Assembly: GCF_918797505.1 (NCBI RefSeq)
Contig: NC_092793.1
Location: 45,868,243-45,932,242, forward strand
From: Bemisia tabaci
Taxonomy: Eukaryota; Arthropoda; Insecta; Hemiptera; Aleyrodidae
Length of the DNA stretch: 64,000 nt
Direction: 5' to 3'
Part shown: one piece after another, positions 35,985 through 48,400 of the stretch
Numbering within the stretch: the first letter of the stretch is position 1
How the letters are laid out: every line of letters starts with the position of its first letter
The notes under the pieces: generated by a model
Seen by the model: only the letters and a program-made list of their open reading frames with translations
Told to the model about the DNA's origin: nothing
Database searches by the model: none
Position numbers and translations under genes: made by a program

Positions 35985-36289
35985 AGTCATCGATATGCCC
36001 TGCAGACCGATTTTGTCCGCATCGATATCTCAAATCGATGCGTAAGAACCCGCGTAGATTGATGAACAGCCTCAGATCGCATCGATAACCAACAAATCAA
36101 AATCGAATATTCGATCGTTAGTTTCAAAAACCACCCGCGGGAGCGCTAACAACCACAACGACTTTGGGTTTCGATTGATTAACTTTTTTTCACTCTTTAT
36201 TAATGCCGTTATCGACTTGAAAACAATCGGCCCGTTGGCCTTCTTTTCCTGACAGTCGCTTCATGAGTTTGTCTAACGTCTTGTTTCAG
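35985..36289 (+). promoter_or_regulatory. Pcf11: Probable proximal promoter / 5' UTR region of Pcf11
   Basis: Four ATCGAT words within 100 bp (35989, 36021, 36034, 36081) and a 14-bp palindrome ATCGAATATTCGAT (36102-36115) recall DRE-type housekeeping promoters of insects. A possible donor (GATGC|GTAAGAAC, 36042) could pair with the acceptor at 36288-36289 (CTAAC branch-like word, then cttgtttcag), giving a short 5' UTR intron of 248 nt. Motif-based only. Confidence 0.4.
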
Positions 36290-36307
36290 GTAAAATTGGA
36301 ACTCAAA

Positions 36308-36466
36308 ATGTCAGACGCACAAGCGCAGGCAGCTGAATACGAGTCGTCCTTAGGGGACTTGACGGTAAACAGCAAGCCTCTAATCAATGTACTCACAATG
36401 CTCGCAGAAGAGAACATTGCTATTGCTCCTTTGATCGTCAAAGCTATAGAAAACCACATCCAAACG
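36308..36466 (+). CDS. Pcf11: Pcf11 coding exon 1 (CID start)
   Basis: The exon begins at 36290 after acceptor cttgtttcag, with an 18-nt leader, then ATG at 36308. It encodes MSDAQAQAAEYESSLGDLTV, then NSKPLINVLTMLAEEN and ends IENHIQT. Donor ACG|GTAATT at 36467, phase 0. An in-frame ATG at 36263 lies upstream of the acceptor and is intronic in this model. Confidence 0.93.
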
Positions 36467-39400
36467 GTAATTTATTCTTTTTATTTTACAAAATTTCCTC
36501 TCACACTTTCCGCTTCCAAAGTTACCCATGAATCCTTAGTTGCATCAGAAGATAAAAGCACTAGAACCAATGTCGATTTTTTCCACTTCTTGGGGAAATG
36601 CATGTCCGTCCATTACATCCAAGTTAAAAGTGTCAATTCTTCGATTGTTTCCAGAAATCCTAGTTTAGTTCTGATGAGATTAAATTGATTCTGAAGTATC
36701 TCTGATCATGTTAAAAGGATGCATTTTGGTGTATGCTAAATTTGCTCCAGTGAAATTCCATAATGATATTTATAGTCTCCTGAGGTCACAAAATTGTTCA
36801 TTTAATTCGTATTGATGAGTCCCATCAAAAAAAATTAAGTACATATAAAATTGTGCTGCGAAGTTAATCAGCTTGTCCTTTAAGAAGTATTGATATTACA
36901 GTCTATCGATACCTTGTAATCTCCGTGAAGTTTTACTCGTAAAAAATTCCAAAATAGGTACCACCTGCACTAGAAACACACTACGAATATTTTGGAATTT
37001 TTATGGAATGAAATCCTGAGGAAGTAAGGAATGAGGTGTTTACAGGCCATGCTATCAGGACCTACCTTTTTTGGGACTAACCACCTCTTGGCAGCAGAAT
37101 TGCATTTGTTCATGTTTTTTTTTTTTATATGATATCATAGGCTCCAAGTAGTGGTTTTATTTGTCTCCTCTGAACGTACATTTATACTATGAGAATATAA
37201 ATTATCACCATTCTTTTAAGTCATCAAGTGATTTTTCCTCTTGAGGATAGGGAAGACTTAAATTGCTGTAGAAATCAGCATAAGTAGGTAACTCGTTTTA
37301 TTTCTGGAATATCAGATCTCCATGCAGAATCAATTATTTTAAATACCTAACGACCTAAAAGGAACTTTCATGACACCTCCAAAATGATTATATGAAACAA
37401 TTTGATCATGTATTTAGTTAGCAGTTTATGTAAGTAAAAATTTGAAAGCTGCATAAAGCGGCAAAACTAAGGCTTTAAAAAACCAAGATTTCATGAGTAT
37501 GTTTCAAGGTTCCAACAATCCTGTTTTTAACCGGACGAAATAATAATAATTAAAAATTCATTCGTTTCTGGAATCATAACAACTAAGTAATGTATCGTTT
37601 GATCATTGGTCTTTTCCTTCAACCTTGCCAATTCCAACAGTTTTTGAAGATATTTCACTTTTTGATGAGATCAAAGTTTCAGTCTTTTTATAAAGTGTGT
37701 TTATAATTATAGGTCTCTGGGGATGTGAAGTTACCAGCTCTGTATTTAGTGGATTCAATTTTGAAAAATGTGGGCAAAGATTACACAAATCTGTTTCTGC
37801 GGAATCTTGTTTCGATGTTTTGCGGAGCTTTTGAAAAGGTTTGTAAACTGTCTCAGCATTCATTTGTTCTTCTTTTTGTTTGTTTGCTTGTTTGTCTTTT
37901 TCTTTTTGCTTTTATAACTACCAATCTTGAGCTATGAGAAGGGGGAAATGATGCGCTGTACGATAGAAGTTTAGTGGCCCAGAAATGCACTAGTGGGTCT
38001 GTTCTACACCAGAGGCACAATCATCTGAGTCAGCTATTATTGTGTACACTTGCAATATTGAAATTATTAGAAAAATATATTCCTAAGCGCACCATTTGCT
38101 GCATAGTTCGTTTTTCTCGCTATCTGATCTGTGTTCAAAATATCTGTTACTATCTCCTTCAGAAGTTAATTGCAGGCTTCCCGCCATAAGAGTCGTTTTT
38201 TACGTGAGATTTGGATGGGAAAACATGTTACATTTCTTTCAGTGCTGGCTAGTGCCCCATTCTTCTGGTGCCTTTTTTTGCAGCTTTATTTCTTTACTCA
38301 TTATTAATGATCTCTTTTTGATCAAATTCAGGTGGACGAGAAGACAAGGTCTCAGATGTTTAAATTACGTTCAACTTGGACGAATGTGTTACCACCTATG
38401 ATTCTTTATGAACTTGATACCAAAGTTTGTACCATCGATCCAGCCTGGCCTGTGGGTCCACCGCCTCCTATTCCGCATATCGCCTCTAGCAACAATCGCA
38501 TTCATCTCAATCCAAAATTTTTAAATGCAACTGTAAGTACGATGTAACCTTCATTTTTAAATGGCTGGATCAGCTCCTTGTAGATTTTTAGTTTCTTTCT
38601 CTTTATTTAGAATTAAGTAGAATAGAAGGTAGCCTGGACTATTATCATCCCTATGGGTGGTGTTTACCATATATGACATCATGAAACCTGTTGGCAAGAC
38701 AATTCTGTATTTAAAATAGGGTTGGATTTTGAATGACGAAGACAGTCGTTTCACACCAACAATTTAATTAAAAAGAAAGAAAGGGATTGTGGATTCGCTT
38801 GATGCCATTTCGTTACTCAGGCTCATGACAGTGCAAGAACCTAACTAGCTTGAGTCAAGCAATCTGACTGTTTCAGTCTCATAAAAAATTATCTAGCAAT
38901 TCCAAGCTCATGAAGGTTAAGGTAACAGAGTATTCCCCAGTTATTTCTTCCTTTTCTTATCGAATACATTACAGAAAGAAGGGGACATAGGCAAAAACCT
39001 AGTTTTCAGTAAATTGAGTTTGAAGGTCTACTTTGTTTCTACTGACATGCAAGTGATAAAATTGCACAACCTAAGGTCAATTCTGTAGTGGAATATGTTA
39101 GAGTTTGAATTAATCGTAACCTTTAAACGGCAATGTGAACATGTGTTCCTGAAGATAGCAAAAAAATGTAATCGAGTTTTGTCCCCTTTCTCCGGCAAAC
39201 AAATTTTTAGGAGCTAATAATCATGAAATATTCGGGTTGAGATCAAACACAATATGTATTCCTCCAAAAATTAACATAAAATATTCTCCCTGACATTATT
39301 TAAGACATATTGTCATTAAAATAGAAAGAAAAATATCATTTTGAGAGGCCACAGATTGTCTAGGAAGTTGCACGATGGGTGGATCCATGATGTGTGTTCA

Positions 39401-42400
39401 TCCTTCCCAGAATTTTTATTCATTCTCAAGTTAAATACCCTGAGTTAATTACTCCTCAATATTTTCGATGAATCACATTGACTCTTGGCACGATTTCTTT
39501 ATTTGATGAAGGATACAGACATAACCGTGTAGGTAAGTATATATCCCCTTCTTCTGATAAACTCATCCAATTACAGAAATCCAACCCATTTCACCCATCA
39601 CACCATTCATTTAAATTAAGATATCGCCATGAAACTTAATGGATGCGTAACTTAATGGAAACTTAATGACAATATGAGGATTCAAATGAGCCAGGTACAC
39701 GCATGTCCCCTTTTTCAGACAATGTATTCAATTGTTTTCCTTTCGTTTGTTTTTGTTTGGTTTCTTCCATTTATCTTTTTGTGTACTAAAGATCTAAAAT
39801 TCACTGAATGCTGAGGAACTCATATTGTCGGTGAAGTTTGTTGACCTATTTAATGCATTGTCGATCCTCCTTTTTTTCAGACACCCTCACCAAGTGCTGC
39901 ACCTAGTAAAAAATCCATTTTTTCTCCAACTCCAATTGGAACTCCATCTGTCGCCAAAACCCCAGAACAAACCATGTCTGCCGAAGAATTGAAAATTCAG
40001 AAAAAGAAGCTGGCTGAATTAGAAGAACTCAATAAGTTTCTTGACTCAAATATCAAAGCAGGGCAGCAGCAGATAAAGTCGAAGCAGCAGGTTGCCAGTT
40101 ACCCTGTCGGAATCACAAACATTGAACAGCTTGAGGTTAGTTTTAAATCCATTTTCCTTATGAGTCAGTGGTACCCATTTTTTCAAATTCATCTTTTGAA
40201 ATTAAGGAGTGAACTGAGGCTCTTGGAATTTTCTCGGATTTTTACAAACCTTGTTGTGAAAATGCCGAAAGTGGAACAATATTTTTTGCGGGCTTTGATG
40301 GTCTAATGGCGGGAGAAATGACGTTTTATGATTGCCTGTACTCAGCTTTTATCTCCGCCTTACTACATCAACTCAACTGTCGGCTCTTGATTGGTTTGAT
40401 TTCTTTTAAAATTTTGTTATATTTTGGAATAAAATTTGAGAGGTGTCGAGGTCTCAATTTTTGTCCCTTTAAACTTTCGTCAGGTTTTGAACCTCCCTGA
40501 CTTTCAGTTTCCTCTCTTTGTAAGTCATTAATGTTTTTTCTTTTCTCTTCCTACATTAAATTGTCCCAAACACAAGAAAATTCAAAGAGGGTATGGAAAA
40601 CATTAGGCGGTGACTTTCAAAAGTAATCTTCTTGACTTATTCTAGCTTTAAAGAAAGGGACAGATGTTCAAGATCATGAATAGAGAAGGGTGTCTTTAAT
40701 TTTCACTTTACACATATTGCAATGACCACCGTCAACATTGTATTTTATTTTACAGAAACTGGTTGCCACTTGCGAAGCAGAGTTAGGAGCCCTCATACTA
40801 AAATGTTCAGAACTATCCAAGTCTCCCAAAAATATGGATGCTCTCAAAGAAGCTATGCTGAAGAAAAAGCTTCTGACCGATATGCTCAAAACGTTGAAAA
40901 GGAAACAACCAGTTTCTTCAGCACCACTCACAACAGTCACATCCAGCAAGCCAGTGGTTGCATCAACAGCAGTTGCACCCCATGCCTCAAGTTCCCTGGC
41001 AACAGACCTCAGTAGCTCTAGTCCTAAATCTTTGGCTGTCCCTGTTCCTAGCAAATTAGCAGCTTCATCTGGTCATAGGCAAGAGACGATGAATGTGGAT
41101 GAAGTTACCTCAATCTCTTGTGACTCCACCTCGCTTTCAAAGGTAATTGGATTTCTTCTATAATTACTACTGTAAAACCTCAGTTAATTGTATCTTGAAA
41201 AAGGAAAAGAAAGATTCTGTTGTTTAACAAGTAAGGTCTTTGCTCCCATAGGGACCGATCAGATCAAAGTTAAATTACCAAAAATCGTTGGGTTGGAAAT
41301 CGCCATCAGTTTTCATTCATCAAATAATTTTTCTCAAAAAATTTTTACTCTGTAAATTTCTAGTCACCTTAATTCTTTCCTTTAAACTGATCTTCTATTA
41401 TTTTAGCCGAGACCAAAAATAGGAAAAAATGCGATCACTGTTTCAGTCACCTGCCAATCTGGGTCATGGCAGGACGGAATTTGAGTTAGACATGAGCACA
41501 TATTTGAGTCTAGCATCCGCCCCCTTAGTTTAACTTTCACTAAAAACATTTTTACTTGTGCAGTATCTCAGAATATTAAGATTCCAAAGGTACATCTAAC
41601 TAAAAATTAGGATAACAGAACTGCATCTGACCGAAAACTAGGATTCCAAAATTGCATCTGACCGAGTGCGTTCCAGCGAATTGCTGATAATAACTAGGGC
41701 AGTGGGAAAGAGAATGTCACAATATTCCCGTATTATTCATTACTTGCCTCAGAATGGCTTGACTGATTTTGCTTCATCGGACATGCCGCCAATGATGAAT
41801 GGTGCCTGAGCAAGAAAACACTGGATCACTTCTGCTGCTTTTCTGATTCCCTTTCCAACGTATCTTTGCTGTCCTATTCTTTTTCCTTCTGATGTCCCAT
41901 GTTCCATCACTATATGTTGAATTTCTTGTCCAATCGAATTATGTTTCTCCTATCTCTCTTGTGTTATTGCAGTCCTTGACCCTGTCCCAGTGTCATCAAC
42001 TCTTCGTGTTAATGTCCATTTTCCACTAATCAAATATCTCCTCAGCATGGACCATGTGATTCCATTTGCATGAAAGTTCGTTGGTGCCTGGCAATCCTGT
42101 ATCTAATTAAATGTGAACTGTCTGAGACTTAGATAAGAAAGTATTTGTGACTGCTTTCTTCTTTACTTGCAATAATTTGGCCAAAATAGTTGAAGATACG
42201 TATAAAAAATTCTTTGTGGTAAAAAATCTGTTTGTAAAGCAGACTCTAATTTAGTCAGGATTCGAGTAAACCTTGAATTATTATCATAATTCTTATGGGA
42301 AATTAACGGACTCAGGCAAAAAATTTGACTTAGTGAGAAATTCATTCAAGTGGCTTACAACTAAAGGAGAGCAGGATTGTTAGGTGCCACACTAGGGTCC

Positions 42401-45400
42401 CTGCAGTTTTAATGTGAGGAGAAAGATAATGAGAGGAAGGGAAGTCAGGATTGCCAGATGCTAAACAAGAGATTATGCAACCATGGTACACACTAAACTC
42501 TCTCAATCTGACAAGAAGTCAAGCAGTCAGTCAGTGTGAGCTGAAGCCTATAGATTGCATTAGAGTACCTATAGACAGAGTATGGCCATCCTTATCTTCT
42601 TAGCACAGCAAAGTTGTGCCCTTCCTTTAATTAGAGTACCTATATTGAGACAGTATGGCCACTGGGCCCCATGGAGAGGCTTAGGACCCAAAAATGGCGG
42701 TGCTTTGTTTTGGTTTTTGTGGATGGGAGGGGGGTCATTGCCAACTTTTGACGGTTATCACCAACCGCACTTGCTGCCAACCTTACTACATCTAAGATAC
42801 TTTTTCTCAAAAATTGCACACTATTAGCCTTAAAAATATGTAAAGATGTCGCAATAGTGCATTTGAGTAAATTTCTCGTTACGATAAGCCAAGAAAACTA
42901 CATTTTGAGTCATTTTGCATTACATTAATTTATGGCGTCCGCCATTTTTGGGTCACAAGGGCTCCATTCAGCCTAAGATGGCTGAGCCAATCAGAGTTGG
43001 TAACCCCAGTGGCCATACTCTCTCAATATAGGTACTCTACCTTCAATTGGTCTACAAATTATAGGCTACAACCATACATAAACATACATACCTATTGTTG
43101 GATAAACTTCTAAAATTAAAGCCAACCCTCTCACGAGAAATTACTCCAGATGCTTTGTTACCAACCCACTGTTTCTGGATTAACCCACTTTATAGTATTC
43201 TGCGAAGTATAATGTTAATGTGCTTCAAAATTAGTCCTAGAGTTTTTTCCTCCCTCTAGATGATTATATTTTTCATCAGATTTTAGTAATTATTTCATCA
43301 ATTCCATCAAGAGAGAACACAACGGTTGCAAAGATTCGACATCATGTTTGTTTACTTACAGCCGTATGCGCACCGAATCAGCCTACTTTTCATGACTTAT
43401 GAAAAACCGGCGCACAAATGACCATACTCTGTCTATGAAGATACTCAAGATTGAATGCCTTATGTAGTTCTGTATCAGAATTATTTTGGTCTCTCATACT
43501 AAAGAGGTAAATGAATTATCTCTGTTTCAGCAGCAATCGCCCCGAGCAAAGTCTGTGGCTGCACCCTCACAAGCCCCTCGTGTCGCAATTAGCCCTGCTA
43601 GCTCTCTTCTCATAAACGCTGCTCAACGTGTGAGGGACCCGCGTCTGAGGAAGTTAAAGGACAGCAAATCGGGAGGAACGTCTCCTCCGGTTTCGTCTCC
43701 TGTATCCTCACCTGCTGAAAGCAACTGCGCTATCAACAATGGTGCCCCCTCCAGTCCAAGGAAAGGGGTAGTGGATGCTGCGAAGGAAGAAGCTGATGCA
43801 CTGAAACCTGAGAAAAGTACCGAACGAAGCAAAGATAAGGAAAAGCGTAGGAAATCGAAAAAGTCTAGTAAAACTGATACACATCCTTCTAGTCCTAGTA
43901 AGCAATCAGATCTTCTGAATAATAGTATGACAGAGAAGTTTTTAGAAAATATAGCATGTAAGGCCTATTTCCTAACCTCATCCAAACCTCTAACTTATGC
44001 TATCCTTGTCCATTAACACTTAAAATATCTCTTAAATGTGATGGAAATATCCCAGTTATTTCATTATTCTTACCTGTGGTCCTCATAATAGTCCAAATGT
44101 TGTTCTCTACTCATTTCTGTAAATGAGTACTTGAAAGCGCACCCAGCAAGTTAGCCAATGTTCAAGCATTAGCTTTTTAGGTTATTTTCAAGTAGTTGCT
44201 CTCTCTCAATTTTTATCTCAATTTTCCTTCATAACTCAATGCTAACTTAGTGCAAGAATGAGCATTCGTAGTCTGACACATGAAAAGTTTGATTTTGGTT
44301 CCACATCATACCGTTTTACCGATGGGGTTAATGTGTGAAGCCAAAGTTCATCTTTGAACTGCTCCAAAGTAATGCAATAGATTCATATCTGTACGAAATC
44401 AAAACCCTGGTCTCCTTTATCTTAGATTTCAAGGTGTCAGTCAAATTTTCGTCTATTGATTTTTTGACTGAAACCCATTAAGACAGGGAAAGTGTATGCA
44501 ATCGAGTTCTGAAGGCACACATATTTTGACAGTAACTATGAATATGATTAATAACATTTATTAGGGCTGTTTCTTTTTGAGAAATTCTCATATTTAGTGT
44601 GAGTATTAATTCCATTTCTTTTTTTATGAATACACTACCACTTATTTTTCAGAATAGGAGAATTTCTCAATTTTTCTGCTTTCCCCCCCCCCCCCTTTTT
44701 TTTTTTCACCTGAAGAAACTTCACCTATCTTTTAGTGGAAAAACTGAAAGCTTTTTTCCTCCAAAAGCCGAAACTGTTAGTTCAGTATAGTAAAATTTAA
44801 CAAGCTTCAACGCAACTACTATGCGTTCTAGGTACCTAAATGGTTTACCTAATTTTTTTTTTTTTTTTTTTTAAATTTTTTTTAATTTTTTTTTTGTTTT
44901 TTTTTATTTTTTATTTATTTATTTTTTTTTGAGCAAAACTACATTCTTATTTACCAAATATAAGCACAATTTTGGAATACTTTGAAGCCAAAAATTATAT
45001 GGGGGAGTAAAGGCTGTTGAAGTCTTCGGTCAGAGAACAGGATTCCAGTTTGTCCTAATTTTCTGATGCAATATTTCTGTACCTTGCTGCAGGCCGGTCT
45101 GTAATTATATCAAAGGACTGATTAGTTTTAAGTAAATTATCTGTGATATCCCCTCTCCATCCTTCACCATTTTCCCATTTTTCCCTTTTCCTCAAAATCC
45201 TCACACCCTCAAAATATGTCTTACAATCAGATGTATTTTCTAAAAACAACTCTCTCATTAAATTTTTATTTTTTAACGCATACTGACTTTCTCATATGTA
45301 TGTATATACTTATATATTTATCTTTTTTTTTCCTTTTTTAATTGGGTATTTTAAGTGTCCTTTTGCATACTTTTTTTATTCCTTCATTTTCTGACTCCGA

Positions 45401-48400
45401 AAAGGAGAAGTCTTGCTCTCTATTTTGAGCACTGTTCAAGTGCTTTCTCTTCTTTTTGTGAAACATTGTTTTTTTTTCTGAATTATTTTTGAATAGTTTT
45501 TCTTACTTGGTAGCTCATAGTTCCTTGTTTATCGGCTGTGTACTTTTTACAAATATATAACTTTATACAATTCGCATTCATTAACGTGAAAGTATTATGA
45601 GTAGAATGAATCATAGTTGCTACAGATAGCCGAGAAAAGGTAATCCTTCAACCTTTACCCTTTCTTTCATCGGTTCAATCATGAAAAAGCCTCAAGGCTA
45701 AGAGGGTGGATTTTAAAAGGCACGGGTCCTTTTTTCATGTTCTTCAATAATTCTTTTAATATCATCAGTAGAGAATCTTGCTTGTAAAGTTGAAACTTGG
45801 GCCCTGGAACTTGCGTCAGCACAAATAATCCAGTTGCGTTCATTTTGAATGAATACCATGAACTCATCAGTGTCTCTTAGTTTTTTGTGTGATATTTCTC
45901 TCTAATCAGTATCAGTCATTCCTCACAAATCATCTGTAAGTTGTAATTCCCATCTAACACTCAGGAGAGTAATATTTCCTTTTCCTCAGCCTCGTGATGA
46001 AAGATACTTTAAAGTCAGCAAGAGGCTATATGGCTGAGAAAGATCAGTTTTTAAAATTATTGGTAGGCAAAAAGGGTGACTTTAGAACTTGCAAGGCCAA
46101 ATTTTTCAGAATTTTTGACTGGTATGCTCTGAGTGGATTAAGCTTTTCAGGTATTCCTAAATATGTACCTGAAATTAGCCAAAATAAGGCACATCTTTAG
46201 ACCTAGTCTCCTAACTTTAGAACAAAAGCCCTCGGAGCGTCTATTTTTGTAAGGGGGAATTTCAACACTGTAATGTATCACAAGGAGTCAAATTCGTAAT
46301 CATGCCTTAGACGTTGAGGCCCTCTTAACCAATGTAATTCTTCAATTCTTATAGCTCAAGCTGACCATCAAATTTAAAAAGTAATTATGAATACAGCTCT
46401 GAAGAGCAGTCGTATCTATTTGTCCAGATGGATACCAAAGGCATATCCATCTCATGTTTAGAGTTCAGCAGGCTTCAACCTTCATTTCAATTTCTGATGG
46501 ATATCAGAGTTAAGGGAAGGAAAGATTCCTCGGAATCAAGGAAGACAGCGAGTGACTTTTTTTTTCGTAGACAGTTGTTATGAACCTGTCAGTAATTTTG
46601 ATGATTTAAAAAAGGGGGTAGGATGAAAAAAAGAATAATAATAAATTAGTATGTACATCCACAAGATCTACAAGACTCCTAATGTGAACTTAAGAAACAT
46701 CCAGAACTATCTCAAGAAGTCAATCATAAGAGAATATTAGAAAAGATAATAAATCCAATATTGTTGAAGAATTTGTATTTATGAAGTGATAAAGGGCAGC
46801 TTTGTACTCAACCACCCATAAAAATGATGGTCTCCATATCATTTTTCACCTCCTTGCTCTTCGTCAAAGATACAATATCCCAAAGCTGTTCTTAAGTTCA
46901 GCAAAATTGAGGAGATTTTTTCCCCCACGTTTGTAATTGTATCAACACAGAGTTGATCTGGTCTATACAATCCTATTTCACCAAATCTTGGCAAGAATTT
47001 GCTCTGGAAAGAGCAAAATATAGAACAAATTTTTTCTATGCTGAAAATAAATGAAGACAATTTTGCTATTGAAATTCATTGCCAAAAACTGTCTTTTACC
47101 CCAATATCTAATTCACCTCCCCTCCCCCTCCTCCCTCATATGTATTTTGCCTGTCGGCTCAACAAAGAACGCTGTCGCATCATTTTTAAGGTGTTTTAAA
47201 GACATATTTTTTTTAGGAGCAACACTTGCAACAATTTTTGATAACAAGCCACCAGAGTTGGGCGTGAATAATTCGGCAATTACTGATATTGGTGCAGCAA
47301 CGCTGACTGGACGCTCGGTCCTCAGAATTCTCTACCTGATAAGATAGATCAATCGTCAAATCATTCGCCCGATTGACAATTGATGGGACATTGCTGATTG
47401 ACCGAATAATTTTTTCCCAACTCTGCAGGGCACAATGGTGTTTTGTTTGAAATTATTTTTTATCAAGGGGGCTGGGCTTATCTTCACGCGTTAAATTTGA
47501 GACACCCTGTTGTAGCAATTGTTGTGCAACAATTGAAACCAGCCCCAGAGAATGTTTTTATGTTGATATGGAGCACTGTTTTCAGTCGCTACCTCGAATA
47601 TTATCTTTTATTGACCATTCAGAATTGAGTAAACAGAAACAACAATTCTTTGCTACAATCAAAATATGTTTCCAATTGTTGACCAATTTTTTGTTTTACC
47701 AATAAAACAGTCTATGCAGCAATATAAGTACCATTAAAGCTAAGCTATATCTACAATCTAAATTTTTATCCTTATCACTGCTACGTTCTTTCTGTTGAAA
47801 GACTCAGAGCATTAAAACACTTCAGTATTTTAAGTATAATGGACAGAATGATGCTCACAGTTTTACCCCTTGAACAAAGCATGAATTAAGTTTCTTGCAC
47901 TTGAGTCCCGGATTCATGAATTTAAGTAAATCCTGAAAAAAGGAGGTAGCAAAGAACTTTAGGATTAATATAGGGGCTTCAAACCTCTCATAAGTTCGTA
48001 AAGGACTTAATGGAATGGAAAAAACTTTGGGGGACAAAGGTTTTCGTAAGTCTCTGAAGAAAGGCATATGGCTGAGCATGTCTCACATCCCTGGTTTGCT
48101 GGATACCAGGGATGGGAGGCAGCAGTTACTGCCAATGCATTTTATTCCTGCTTTTAAATTATAAAAATATATTTTATTAATTAAAAGTATTGTAAAAGTT
48201 ACAAATTGTACGGCATTTAACTCAAATATCCTCTCTTAAGTAAGAGATATGGATCATCAGTCCAGGATTTTTCTTCTGTGAAGGCTGTTTCCTTGATCCT
48301 ATCAGATGGTAGAAAATAATGAGTATTGGATAAATTCATGATAAAGTAAGAAAAATAGCATGATCTCCGGCTTTAGCGAAATGATTATCTTATGTCGACA

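Noticed and set aside
36263..36307. Upstream in-frame ATG extending Pcf11 by 15 residues
   Set aside because: The extension crosses a strong acceptor (36288-36289), and Pcf11 similarity begins at the second Met.
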